Source: Pseudochryseolinea flava | GTDB taxonomy: Bacteria; Bacteroidota; Bacteroidia; Cytophagales; Cyclobacteriaceae | NCBI RefSeq assembly: GCF_003286915.1 | Contig: NZ_QMFY01000001.1 | Span: 124,001-188,000 of the forward strand | Reading direction: 5' to 3' | Length of the DNA: 64,000 bases | In this document: in pieces, positions 9,060-18,177 of the stretch | Layout: each line of letters begins with the position of its first letter | How positions within the stretch are numbered: position 1 is the first letter of the stretch | Notes under the pieces: model-generated | The model's database searches: none | The model's input: the letters and a program-made list of their open reading frames with translations, nothing else | What the model was told of the DNA's origin: nothing | Program-made: the position numbers and the translations under genes

Positions 9060-10166
9060 TTAGGTACGATTAATGGTTAGCGACCTATCGCTTAAGTTAC
9101 GAAGAAGTAATTCAATCTCGCGTATTCGATCTTCATAGGTATTCGACTTCGCAAAATTTATTCGACTGCTGACTAGTGCTTCGCTATTGAGCTCCGTTAA
9201 GTGCGACAAAACATATTGAAATACATTTATAACAGAACGATTTTCATCGGACATCTCAAGTAAATGGCGCTTATCGGCATAGTCAGACAGATAGCTGCTT
9301 ACAATCGCCTTACCCGCAAAAAGATATTCAAGTACTTTGTGCGCGTTGGTAAGTTGATCTGGAAACCGTTTCCAATCGTAGAGTAACAGAAGAATATCCG
9401 CTTGTCTGAGGTAATTCATAAGCAGATGATTTGGAATTACACCGCACTTAACAACATTTACACGTTCAATGATATGCTTACCACCCGAGCCAAAAAAAAT
9501 AAAATCCACGTTTGGATAATCTTTTATTAGGGCGTTCAAACTTTCGTAGTCGAGGTACATGCTATCTAAATTACCCGCATATACCGCTTTCAATCGATTC
9601 GCGCCTGGCAACGTTACAGCTACTGTGGTGTGATTCGTATGGATGCCGTGAGATACGAGATACGCATTGTTGTTGAATTTATTTAAACGGCTCACGATTA
9701 CGGGAGAAACTCCAAAACAAATATCAGCAGTGCGGGCAGCGCTTGCCAGTTGAAAATCTTGCGAATAGTCAACAATATGATTGATGGCCAGCACATGTTC
9801 TGGTAAAAATGTATAGTCAAAGAACACAGAATTATCGAAAGACCACACAACGTCGAATTTTGTCCCGGCAAGGTTTTCTAGTTGTTTATATTTTTTCCGA
9901 AAACACAGTCGTTGAAACCAAGACGGAAAAAAACGCAGTCCTTTTATGAAACGAGTATAGTTTATTTCCCATACATTCGAGTATGACGTTTGGTTAATCG
10001 ACCACTGATCTCCCGGAGGATTAAGAAAAAAAACAGTATTACCGAGAGTAGCCAAAGCGATACTGTAATTATGTTTTGATACGAACAAGTGACTCCAAGA
10101 TTCTGGAGAGATCAACAAGATCTTCTTTCCTGTCAAATAACGCTTATCTCGGATCGACAACTTCAT
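9060..10166 (-). CDS. Glycosyltransferase, GT-B fold
   Basis: The protein has ILLISPESWSHLFVSKHNY near the N-terminus, FLNPPGDQWS, and a C-terminal AHKVLEYLFAGKAIVSSY block that matches the GT4 donor site. An ORF extends to 10199, but the ATG at 10166 (MKLSIRDKRY) forms an ATGA overlap with the TGA of the upstream gene (10163-10165), the same coupling used throughout this operon, so it is preferred (368 residues). Similar proteins with the conserved NPPG motif occur in capsule and teichuronic-type clusters. The sugar is unknown. Confidence 0.8.
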   Translation of the reverse strand: MKLSIRDKRYLTGKKILLISPESWSHLFVSKHNYSIALATLGNTVFFLNPPGDQWSINQTSYSNVWEINYTRFIKGLRFFPSWFQRLCFRKKYKQLENLAGTKFDVVWSFDNSVFFDYTFLPEHVLAINHIVDYSQDFQLASAARTADICFGVSPVIVSRLNKFNNNAYLVSHGIHTNHTTVAVTLPGANRLKAVYAGNLDSMYLDYESLNALIKDYPNVDFIFFGSGGKHIIERVNVVKCGVIPNHLLMNYLRQADILLLLYDWKRFPDQLTNAHKVLEYLFAGKAIVSSYLSDYADKRHLLEMSDENRSVINVFQYVLSHLTELNSEALVSSRINFAKSNTYEDRIREIELLLRNLSDRSLTINRT

Positions 10167-12451
10167 GAAACGCCTCTCAATCGTTTTAACAATAGCCACA
10201 TTGGCCGAACAAATTTTATTACCGGGAAGCGATCGTAAAAGCTCGGTTCTACACCATAAAATGAATGTGGCTTCACGGGGAGATTCATAATTTCTGTAAA
10301 TTCCTTTTCCGATAGGTTAAGTTTCTTTAACACGAAATCATAATCGCTTTTGAAAAGCGCTTCAGGATAGGGGGCGGCCTTCAGTTCCTCGAGTGCCTCA
10401 TCGCGTGTTAGCTGACGAGAACAAATTAGATTTGATAAATGAGCGCGACGTTTGTCTATTCCAAATTTTTTCGGAAGAATGTATCCCTGATAAAATCTTG
10501 TAAAGATCGATTCATAGTGTTTTCCACCATAATCGCGCCAGCCAAGTTCTTCTGTAATCAGTTTTTTTACGGCCTTCTTCTCGTAGGGTAGTGAGTCGAG
10601 TAGCGCCACACTTTGAATTCCTGCCCAAACCACACGCAACTTACGCGCGGATGTAAACAACGGGTATGTCTTCATTGGGACCTTCCCAAATTGTCTGTGG
10701 ATATTTCGTATGTTAACATGATCCTTCTTACTATGAATCCATGTCGACGGCAGAATTGCCTCCGTCACAATGTTCGTTCCGCTCAACACGTAATCAATAC
10801 TATGTTCCAGCGCTAAGTCATACAATTTGGTAATAATAGCATGGTCCGTCACCATCTCAATATCGACAACTGAGGCCTTCAGTACGGCCAGTTGAATATC
10901 ACGAAACTCTTCCCAATCCACTACAAAAGTTTGCAAAGGAATATTAAGTTTCGTCACGATCCGTTCGATATTTCCAACGGCTAATTCTGAGTTCCAGCCA
11001 TTATCAAAATGCACGGCCAGCGGCCTTAAGCCGAGCTTTTTAGCGATGTATGCAAGGTAGGTACTATCGACACCACCGCTGAGTCCGAGTATGCAATCAT
11101 AGGGCTTGTCTTTGCCTTTTTCCTTGATCGTGTCAACAAGTTCAGTGAGATATTTTTCTGCCACCGCATCGCGACGAACATATTTAAACTCCACGATGCG
11201 ATACGCTTGACAATGGTTACAGATGCCCGTGATATCAAAGATAATAGCGGGGTCATCATTTGTGTTGAGAACACAATTTACGCATTGTTGATACACACGT
11301 TCGCCATCATTTAACACGCGCTGATAGAAGCCAAGTATATTTCGCTCGAATGTTTCCTTTGAAAAAGCTGTCACAATTCGATCACGGTTTCTCTTGCTGT
11401 ATCCAACTGTAGAGGCTTTATGAATTGCTTCAACGTACGCTGCTATATTTTTCTCAGGCGATAGAAATACCTCCTCATTACCGCCAATAAGCTCGCGAAT
11501 ACCGGAATGGTAAGTAGCGACTATAGGAAGTTCCATCGACATCGCTTCCATAATGGCGTTTGGAATTCCTTCCTGATCGTTGTGATCGGACGTGATGCTG
11601 TTATGAACAAATACATCGGTCTGTTCAAGTAATGCCAGAATCTCTCCCGGAGAAACCTTGCCGGGAAAATTTATCCTATCAGCAATAGGTCCTTTTTTTG
11701 CTCGGTCTATAAATACTTGTGCTTGCGCATCGATCCCTCCCGCAAAGTTCACTTCGAAATTCACTTCGGGATATTGCTCGGCAAATTTTTCGAATGCCTC
11801 AAGCGTATAGCGATGCCCCTTTTTCTCTCGAAAGTTGGAAATCTGTGTGAACACGATTTTCTCACGAGTTGCCTTATACGTCTTTCGCGTATAAAATTCT
11901 GTATTCGTGTTCGAATACACGACAGCACGTACCGGGTTCAGGGCAATAGATTTTTCCTGTAAGTTGTACATCAATGCATGACATACGAACACAGGATATA
12001 CATTGGGCTTCGACAAATAATAATTGAGTTTGTCTCTGTATTTACTTAAGATCAGCAGCAGACTCGCATCGAAACCACGAAAAGTAATTACATACTTACG
12101 ATCATCTCTGTAAAAGTTATCGAGCATGATCAAGGCATCGTAGCCGTACTGACAATGAATAATATCGGGATTAACATCAAGGACTACACGTTCAATTTCA
12201 GATGCTGTACGGGCGTCATATAGGTTCAAATACAGATCACTTAACTCCAGCTTTGTTTTAAGACGTTGCCACCTTCCCTGTTTCTGCTCGGAAAGCTTAA
12301 TCACTTTAACATTCGAAATCTCGAGAGCCTTCGGCCGATCTATATCGAAGCAAGCATAGTAGCAGGTATGCGTGTCCGATACTTCGGTAACCTGACTGCC
12401 TATGAACGACGTGCTTTCAAAAACCCTCGAGAAATAAAGAATCTTCTTCAT
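10163..12451 (-). CDS. Fusion: GT4 glycosyltransferase + N-acetyl sugar amidotransferase (WbpG/PseA-like)
   Basis: Two enzymes appear joined in one 762-residue chain. Residues 1 to about 385 are a GT4 glycosyltransferase (FTQISNFREKKGHRYTLEAF; EGIPNAIMEAMSMELPIVA). From about residue 387 the chain matches N-acetyl sugar amidotransferases: a zinc-like Cys pair CVNC (390-393) and CNHC (411-414), then the PP-loop ATP-pyrophosphatase motif SGGVDS (458-463). WbpG-type enzymes turn an acetamido group into an acetamidino group on an NDP sugar, with ammonia supplied by a glutaminase. The frame is uninterrupted across the junction and there is no internal stop. The asnB-like gene lies 24 bp upstream. 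The fusion implies that the sugar is amidinated near its transfer, which is inference. Confidence 0.9.
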   Translation of the reverse strand: MKKILYFSRVFESTSFIGSQVTEVSDTHTCYYACFDIDRPKALEISNVKVIKLSEQKQGRWQRLKTKLELSDLYLNLYDARTASEIERVVLDVNPDIIHCQYGYDALIMLDNFYRDDRKYVITFRGFDASLLLILSKYRDKLNYYLSKPNVYPVFVCHALMYNLQEKSIALNPVRAVVYSNTNTEFYTRKTYKATREKIVFTQISNFREKKGHRYTLEAFEKFAEQYPEVNFEVNFAGGIDAQAQVFIDRAKKGPIADRINFPGKVSPGEILALLEQTDVFVHNSITSDHNDQEGIPNAIMEAMSMELPIVATYHSGIRELIGGNEEVFLSPEKNIAAYVEAIHKASTVGYSKRNRDRIVTAFSKETFERNILGFYQRVLNDGERVYQQCVNCVLNTNDDPAIIFDITGICNHCQAYRIVEFKYVRRDAVAEKYLTELVDTIKEKGKDKPYDCILGLSGGVDSTYLAYIAKKLGLRPLAVHFDNGWNSELAVGNIERIVTKLNIPLQTFVVDWEEFRDIQLAVLKASVVDIEMVTDHAIITKLYDLALEHSIDYVLSGTNIVTEAILPSTWIHSKKDHVNIRNIHRQFGKVPMKTYPLFTSARKLRVVWAGIQSVALLDSLPYEKKAVKKLITEELGWRDYGGKHYESIFTRFYQGYILPKKFGIDKRRAHLSNLICSRQLTRDEALEELKAAPYPEALFKSDYDFVLKKLNLSEKEFTEIMNLPVKPHSFYGVEPSFYDRFPVIKFVRPMWLLLKRLRGVS

Positions 12452-12475
12452 AAAGATTGTAAGATACGGTACGGA

Positions 12476-14341
12476 TCAGAATTTATTCTCCTGTGCCCAG
12501 GTGTGAAATACGTATAACGCCCAAAGTTTTTCCGCATGATCCTCGCCCGACTTATGCTTCGCCAGTAGCTGTGCAATGAGCGTGTAATCAAGGTCTATAT
12601 ATTTTTGTTTTCCTTCCAATACACGTTCACGGAATTTTTTTTCAAGATCCTGTCGAAACCACTGCGCCATCGGTACGCCGAAACCCATCTTGTGACGATG
12701 CACGAAATTCTTCGGAAAATACTTTTCAGCAATCGCTTTCAATACTGACTTTGTTCCATGAGCTGCAAACAAGTCGTTACGCGTAAGCGTGGCTGCAAAA
12801 CTAGCCAGGTCGCGGTCAAGGAATGGCGAACGCATTTCTAGCGATGCAAACATTGACGCGCGATCTACCTTCACCAGGTAATCATTCACCAATCTTGTAT
12901 GAAGGAATGTCGCGAGAAGATTTTTAGATAAAGATTCTTCCTTTTTTGACGCATTATCCCAAATTGCACGGTGCTCGACTGTGGTAGCATTAACTGCCTC
13001 AGTGCATGTCGTTAATCGAGACATATCGGCGATAGAGAAACTCATATTACGATGGAGCAGCATATAATCATCCTTTCGCGCTGCGTCTAGAAGTTGCTTG
13101 AGTAGTCTTAAACGATACGATGGTGCAATTCGCGCTGCAGCATGGGCGAATGGCTTTAGGAATCCAAGATGCTTGACGCTATCGAGCTTATTTACAAAAT
13201 GGTTGATGTGATAGCCAGCAAACAATTCATCGCCGCCGTCACCACCGCATACAACTTTCTCGGTTTTCGAAATTTCTTTACATACGAGATAAGTCGGCAA
13301 CATAGAAGTATCCGCAAAAGGCTCACCGTACTCAGCGATGATGTCATCAATTAGACCAAGATCCATTTGCGACAGCTTGATTTCTGTATGATCTGTTCCA
13401 AATCGCTCCGCAACGAGTTTCGCATATTTACTTTCGTCAATCGATTCATCATCGAAAGAGACATTGTATGTTTTCACAGGACCAGACTGCAAACCGGCCA
13501 TCATAGCAACCACCAACGAGGAATCTATCCCACCACTTAGCTGCGCCGACACCGGTACATCTGCAACAAGACGTTTGCGTACGGCCTCGCGAAGCAATTC
13601 TTCAGCGCGCTCTACGGTATCTGTCCATGGCAAATTGTTGCTACTACTGAAATCAAGCTTCCAATATTGCTGCTTTGTCAGACCTGATGCATCGAATTTA
13701 GCAAAGTAACCCGCGGGGAGTTTCTTAACTTCATTCCAAATAGTGTGCTCCCCCGGGCTCGAAAACTCGTACAGAAAATAGCCTAAACTATGATAATTGA
13801 TTGTCAACGACAGCGACGGAATTGCTTGAAAGGAACGTACATCAGAACTTACAATGAGTCCTTCTTTTGTGCGAGCATACAAGAGTGGTTTTTTTCCAAA
13901 GCGGTCGCGTGCTAACCAAGTTTGGTGGGTACGTTTATCGAAGAGCATGATCGCGAACATTCCATCGATCAACTGCATGAGCTTCTCAAAACCCCAATAA
14001 CGATAGCCATGGATTAACACCTCCGTATCGGATGAAGATTGAAAAGAAAATCCAGCTTGTAAAAGTTGCTCGCGTAGCAGCTTATAATTATAGATTTCGC
14101 CATTAAAAACGATCGCTATTTCCTCTTCACGATCCAACATCGGCTGGTGCCCCGTGGGTTGCAAATCGATGATGCTCAGCCGCGCATGAAACAATGACAC
14201 GTTCACTTTATCATCACGATACTGCCAGTCACCTTGATCATCCGGCCCACGATATTGTAGGCATTTCGTGAATTGCATATGACGATTCCCCGGTAGGAGC
14301 TCCTCTGTACTAAAATTGATCACACCCGCTATTCCACACAT
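12476..14341 (-). CDS. asnB: Asparagine synthetase (glutamine-hydrolysing)-like amidotransferase
   Basis: The protein begins MCGIAG, giving the N-terminal nucleophile Cys of class II glutamine amidotransferases, followed by RGPDDQG, and has the synthetase PP-loop SGGIDS at residues 269-274 and the ATP-site block VCGGDGGDELFAGY. The 621-residue length is normal. Free AsnB makes asparagine from aspartate and glutamine, but copies inside polysaccharide clusters often amidate uronic acids. Its place between GT2 and the amidotransferase fusion supports a sugar-modifying role; this is inference, and true asparagine synthesis is not excluded. Confidence 0.9.
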   Translation of the reverse strand: MCGIAGVINFSTEELLPGNRHMQFTKCLQYRGPDDQGDWQYRDDKVNVSLFHARLSIIDLQPTGHQPMLDREEEIAIVFNGEIYNYKLLREQLLQAGFSFQSSSDTEVLIHGYRYWGFEKLMQLIDGMFAIMLFDKRTHQTWLARDRFGKKPLLYARTKEGLIVSSDVRSFQAIPSLSLTINYHSLGYFLYEFSSPGEHTIWNEVKKLPAGYFAKFDASGLTKQQYWKLDFSSSNNLPWTDTVERAEELLREAVRKRLVADVPVSAQLSGGIDSSLVVAMMAGLQSGPVKTYNVSFDDESIDESKYAKLVAERFGTDHTEIKLSQMDLGLIDDIIAEYGEPFADTSMLPTYLVCKEISKTEKVVCGGDGGDELFAGYHINHFVNKLDSVKHLGFLKPFAHAAARIAPSYRLRLLKQLLDAARKDDYMLLHRNMSFSIADMSRLTTCTEAVNATTVEHRAIWDNASKKEESLSKNLLATFLHTRLVNDYLVKVDRASMFASLEMRSPFLDRDLASFAATLTRNDLFAAHGTKSVLKAIAEKYFPKNFVHRHKMGFGVPMAQWFRQDLEKKFRERVLEGKQKYIDLDYTLIAQLLAKHKSGEDHAEKLWALYVFHTWAQENKF

Positions 14342-14343
14342 AT

Positions 14344-15303
14344 CTAATTACGGATTGAAGACAGTAAATATTTTCGAATACAATATTGCAACGTTCGCCA
14401 GTTTACGAACTGCATTGGTCGCAATCGAATCGCGGTTACCGACGCACCGATCGCTTGACGATAAAGTCTACCATACATGTAATGACTGGCATATTCGCGG
14501 TAAAGCCGCGCAGGATCATCAGCATAAGGTTGTGACAAGCCATCAAGAAATTGATTAAGTGCTTTCAAATTACCAGACTGAATGTCGTCTTTTCCGTTTT
14601 CCCTACGTTGCTTGGCGAGGTGCTGCACCAACGCACCACTGATCGAACGCTTAATACTTATTTTTTTGGAATTACCGCTCTCGCTTTGTCGATAATAATA
14701 TAAGCGGTGGGGGATATTTATACTCTTATATTTTTCGGCAATACGATACGCCCAATCATAATCTTGATAAGCATAGTCGTTAAAAAATTCGCGATATCCA
14801 CCGATATCCTGATATACTGACGCTCGGATCATGATCGTCGCGCCATTGAACTGACTAGCCGTTGGAAGCATCTGAAGAATTTCTTCATACGACGTTTTGC
14901 GTTCATCGGCATCGATAAAATTTCCGGTTAGATCAACGATGTTTGCCCATGTTCCCACCATCCCTAATGTAGGATCTTCGTCGAAAGCATGGCGTTGTTT
15001 TATGAGACGCTCCGGGTCGGCATAATCGTCGGCATCTTGAAACGTGATATACTCGCCACGGCATAAAGCAAATAACTTGTTGCAAGTTTTCAGATAGCCT
15101 AGGTTGTGATTGTTAGACAACACCGTGATACGCGGATCTGCAAAATTTTTGGCAATGGCTAACGTATTATCACGCGACCCATCATCACAAACTAACAATT
15201 CGAAGTGCGGGTAGGTTTGCCCGAGAACAGATCGAATAGCTTCAGCAATGTATTTCTCGGCATTGTAGGCCGGCATGATGATCGATATCACTGCTTTTTC
15301 CAT
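14344..15303 (-). CDS. Glycosyltransferase family 2
   Basis: The GT-A fold is clear from ISIIMPAYNAEKYIAEAI at the N-terminus, the nucleotide-binding VCDDGSRDNT and the DxD-type metal motif FQDADDYADP near residue 92. The 319-residue length fits. GT2 enzymes use an inverting mechanism and are often the chain-extending or first transferases of a repeat unit. It starts inside the 3' end of the FkbM gene (16-bp overlap) and ends 2 bp before the asnB start. Confidence 0.93.
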   Translation of the reverse strand: MEKAVISIIMPAYNAEKYIAEAIRSVLGQTYPHFELLVCDDGSRDNTLAIAKNFADPRITVLSNNHNLGYLKTCNKLFALCRGEYITFQDADDYADPERLIKQRHAFDEDPTLGMVGTWANIVDLTGNFIDADERKTSYEEILQMLPTASQFNGATIMIRASVYQDIGGYREFFNDYAYQDYDWAYRIAEKYKSINIPHRLYYYRQSESGNSKKISIKRSISGALVQHLAKQRRENGKDDIQSGNLKALNQFLDGLSQPYADDPARLYREYASHYMYGRLYRQAIGASVTAIRLRPMQFVNWRTLQYCIRKYLLSSIRN

Positions 15304-16064
15304 GCCCTAAACTTTTGTCGTAGCCTGAGACAGAGTTTAAAAAAGAATGGAAAATAATATTTCCTATTCACCGCTATGATCCACCCACGATTAGGTGACT
15401 GATTTAAAAATACACTAACAAGCCCGGCTCCTGCGAGTTTGTTCACCAGTTGTTGTGTTGTATAGGACGAAGGTGCAAGATCTTCGTGATACAAGATTAC
15501 AGCACATTTGATTTTTGCTAACAATGTGTCGGGACTGTTGATGAGAATATCGAACTCGGCACCCTCACAATTAAATTTAATTAAGTCTATTTCGCGAATT
15601 TGTTCCTTGCTCACAAACGTGGAAAATGCCAAGCCATCAACAACCTCAGAGGAGGCAGAAATTTCTTTTGAAATTGTATGCCCCCAGTTACCGTCCACAA
15701 GATTATGATAAAGCGTCACAGGTTGATCTATTGAGCAAAGTGCATTGTGAAAAACCTTAACTTGAGGGATAAGCTTATTCTCGCGTACATTGGTATCAAG
15801 AAGAGAAAAGGTATCCCTGCTCGCCTCAAATGCAAAGATCTTGGATGCAGGATATTTCATGCTGCTAAACATGGAAAATGTGCCGATATGCGCCCCTACG
15901 TCGACAATAACAGGCTTATCGCTTACTTTCAGGTAAGGCAGCTCTTGGTAAAAAATATCATTATCGAAGCTATCCGCTAAGACTTTCTCGTCTTCAGTTT
16001 TTTCTCTGAAGCGAATATTCAAATTTTTATATTGATGCTGATTAATTGACTGCACTCCACTCAT
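15288..16064 (-). CDS. FkbM family methyltransferase (third)
   Basis: Motifs VIVDVGAHIGTFSMF, IFAFEASRDTFSLL and IDLIKFNCEGAEFDIL identify the family; the third replaces the usual D-V-E-G by N-C-E-G. The open frame runs back to 16334, but the first 90 codons lie inside the wzt gene and look like noise. The ATG at 16064 (MSGVQSINQHQYKN) gives 258 residues and a 23-bp overlap with the end of wzt, which is preferred. This is the third gene of the operon, directly after the exporter, a position common for enzymes that finish or cap the chain. Confidence 0.85.
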   Translation of the reverse strand: MSGVQSINQHQYKNLNIRFREKTEDEKVLADSFDNDIFYQELPYLKVSDKPVIVDVGAHIGTFSMFSSMKYPASKIFAFEASRDTFSLLDTNVRENKLIPQVKVFHNALCSIDQPVTLYHNLVDGNWGHTISKEISASSEVVDGLAFSTFVSKEQIREIDLIKFNCEGAEFDILINSPDTLLAKIKCAVILYHEDLAPSSYTTQQLVNKLAGAGLVSVFLNQSPNRGWIIAVNRKYYFPFFFKLCLRLRQKFRAWKKQ

Positions 16065-17286
16065 TGCGTACGAAGAAAAATCCGTGTTGATTGATGTTGT
16101 GTATTTTGCCGGTTTGGAACACATCACTCTTTTCCACCTCAAACTTAAAGGCATTTTCCACAGTATGAAATGTTTCATAACCATCAGAACACCATAAATT
16201 AACGAAATAATGCGACGGTAATAATGGAAGGTCTTGAAGCACACATACAACAGTCTGCCGCCCGGTATGTAGCGTAAGCGGTTGGTTTGTGTACAAATTA
16301 TCAAGCGTAAACAACTTATTCCCTCGATTATCAAAAACTGTTATCGCTATATACGTTTTTACGTGATGGGGTAAATCATTTTCGAGTGTTACTTCAAATC
16401 CAACATTTCCACTCGTGGCAATGCTGTTAACGTATCGCTTTTCGGCATTTTCAGATTGAAATAATTTGATCTCTGTAAACTTTACTGCCTTCGTTCCTGA
16501 AGCATTCTCTGCTGATATAATTCCGGAACTCGTGTACTTACTAGCTTGCAATAGATATTGCTGTACAACGTCGGATGCACTGCCCTGCATTTTTATATTG
16601 CCTTTCTCAAGTAAAATCGCACGTGAACATATATTGGTAATGGCTGCCATATCGTGACTTACCAACAGTATGGTTCTCCCCTCGGCCTTGTTCACTTCAT
16701 TCATTTTACCCATGCATTTTTTTTGAAACTCTGCATCGCCAACAGCAAGTACTTCGTCGATGATGAGTATCTCCGGTTCCAGAAATGCAGCCACGGCAAA
16801 TGCCAGACGCAACTGCATGCCACTTGAGTAATGCTTCAAAGGCGTATCGAGAAATTGTTCAACGCCAGAGAAATCGACGATCTCATCGAACTTACTAACG
16901 ATCTCTTTTTTTCTCATACCCAAAATAGATCCGTTGAGAAAAATATTCTCCCGTCCTGTAAGTTCTTGATGAAACCCAGTGCCAACTTCTAACAAGCTCG
17001 CCATTCGACCGCGTGAGATAATCCGGCCCCGTGTTGGCGGCGTAATTTTCGAAAGCACTTTTAAAAGTGTTGACTTGCCCGCGCCATTCCGGCCGATGAT
17101 CCCAACGGCTTCGCCAGGCTGAACATCGAACGAAACATCGTCGAGTGCCCAGAAGTTTTCCTTCTTGCTTTTACTGGCTTTAAACAAGTCTGTGATTTTA
17201 TCGCGAAAACTGAGATAAGGACCTTGTTCGTGACCTATCGTAAATCGCTTTCCTATATTTTGAATTTCTAAGATGGGCTTCATCAC
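16042..17286 (-). CDS. wzt: Polysaccharide ABC transporter ATP-binding protein with C-terminal cargo domain
   Basis: The nucleotide-binding domain shows Walker A GRNGAGKSTLLK, signature HYSSGMQLRLAFA and Walker B ILIIDEVLAVGD. The ABC part ends near residue 245, and the remaining 165 residues or so form an extra domain of Wzt type. In O-antigen exporters with such domains (E. coli O8/O9a) it binds the modified non-reducing end of the finished glycan. With three FkbM methyltransferases in the operon, a methylated cap as the recognised end is plausible. The start overlaps the stop of the permease gene by 4 bp. Confidence 0.93.
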   Translation of the reverse strand: MMKPILEIQNIGKRFTIGHEQGPYLSFRDKITDLFKASKSKKENFWALDDVSFDVQPGEAVGIIGRNGAGKSTLLKVLSKITPPTRGRIISRGRMASLLEVGTGFHQELTGRENIFLNGSILGMRKKEIVSKFDEIVDFSGVEQFLDTPLKHYSSGMQLRLAFAVAAFLEPEILIIDEVLAVGDAEFQKKCMGKMNEVNKAEGRTILLVSHDMAAITNICSRAILLEKGNIKMQGSASDVVQQYLLQASKYTSSGIISAENASGTKAVKFTEIKLFQSENAEKRYVNSIATSGNVGFEVTLENDLPHHVKTYIAITVFDNRGNKLFTLDNLYTNQPLTLHTGRQTVVCVLQDLPLLPSHYFVNLWCSDGYETFHTVENAFKFEVEKSDVFQTGKIHNINQHGFFFVRNEWSAVN

Positions 17287-18113
17287 GCGAGGTCTGCAAA
17301 GTAGCGTTCGGTTCTTTTAAAATATCCCGTGCCTATTAAAAACAGCAGTACTCCGCTGATGACACTCACAAGCAGCAATGTATTGGGTGTTGTATCAAAC
17401 ATCATTGGAGTTCTAAAAAACCAAATTGCTGCGAACATGGGGTTCATAGCCATGACGTACGTTACCCAGATGCTCGTACGTGGTGTGATCGGATAAATAA
17501 TAGGCGTTAGAAAAAGAAGCGCTTGCAACAAAAAAGGAATGACGTATCGGAAATCGCGATACTTTACCATCAACGCGGATAACCAACAGCCTGCGCCCAC
17601 CGACGCAATCAATGTTATCAATATTGCCGCTGGCCAATAATAAACTACGGAAAGGTTAACAGGTACTTGAAAAAAAAACAGTGTGATGATAAAAATCAGT
17701 AGTGCTATGAGCATATCAAAACCAGCGCTGATGACCGCCGATAATGGAATAACGAGACGTGGAAAATAAATCTTTTTGATAATATTCGATTGACTGACCA
17801 TACTGTTACCAGCGTTGTTAACACCGGCGGAAAAAAAATTCCACAACACTAAACCTGAAAAAACAAACACCGGATATGGAAGTGACGATTCATAGTTCAA
17901 CACCATTCGAAGTGAAAATGTAAAAATGAGCACCATGAACACAGGTTGCAGAAAAACCCAAATCAACCCCAGGGCAGTTTGCTTATATTTTACTTTGACA
18001 TCTCTCCAAGTAAAAAAATAAAAAAGCTCACGATAGTCCCACAACTCTTTCCAGTTAAAAAAACTGGTATTATCTGGACCTATCACATATTCACGCTTTG
18101 ACGCTGTTTCCAT
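17283..18113 (-). CDS. wzm: Polysaccharide ABC transporter permease, first gene of operon
   Basis: The 276-residue protein has the ABC-2 permease build: an amphipathic N-terminus (FNWKELWDYRELFYFFTWRDVKVKYKQTALG), about six membrane segments, and a loop with FRYVIPFLLQALLFLTPIIYP. It forms the membrane channel with Wzt and moves lipid-linked polysaccharide from the cytoplasm to the periplasm. It is the first gene of the 13-gene operon; the divergent glycosyltransferase gene starts 64 bp away, so the promoter of the cluster should lie in 18114-18177. Confidence 0.94.
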   Translation of the reverse strand: METASKREYVIGPDNTSFFNWKELWDYRELFYFFTWRDVKVKYKQTALGLIWVFLQPVFMVLIFTFSLRMVLNYESSLPYPVFVFSGLVLWNFFSAGVNNAGNSMVSQSNIIKKIYFPRLVIPLSAVISAGFDMLIALLIFIITLFFFQVPVNLSVVYYWPAAILITLIASVGAGCWLSALMVKYRDFRYVIPFLLQALLFLTPIIYPITPRTSIWVTYVMAMNPMFAAIWFFRTPMMFDTTPNTLLLVSVISGVLLFLIGTGYFKRTERYFADLA

Positions 18114-18177
18114 AATTACAGATCACAAATTAAGAGTAACTGATAGAAAAACAGGAGATTTTCACTTTTTTTGTTTT

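Noticed and set aside
12476-14341. Simple housekeeping asparagine synthetase unrelated to the cluster
   Set aside because: It cannot be excluded, but tight spacing within the operon and the neighbouring amidotransferase favour a role in the glycan; both options are stated in the entry.
16065-16334. Longer start for the third FkbM gene at 16334
   Set aside because: The added 90 codons lie fully inside wzt in another frame and show no FkbM similarity.
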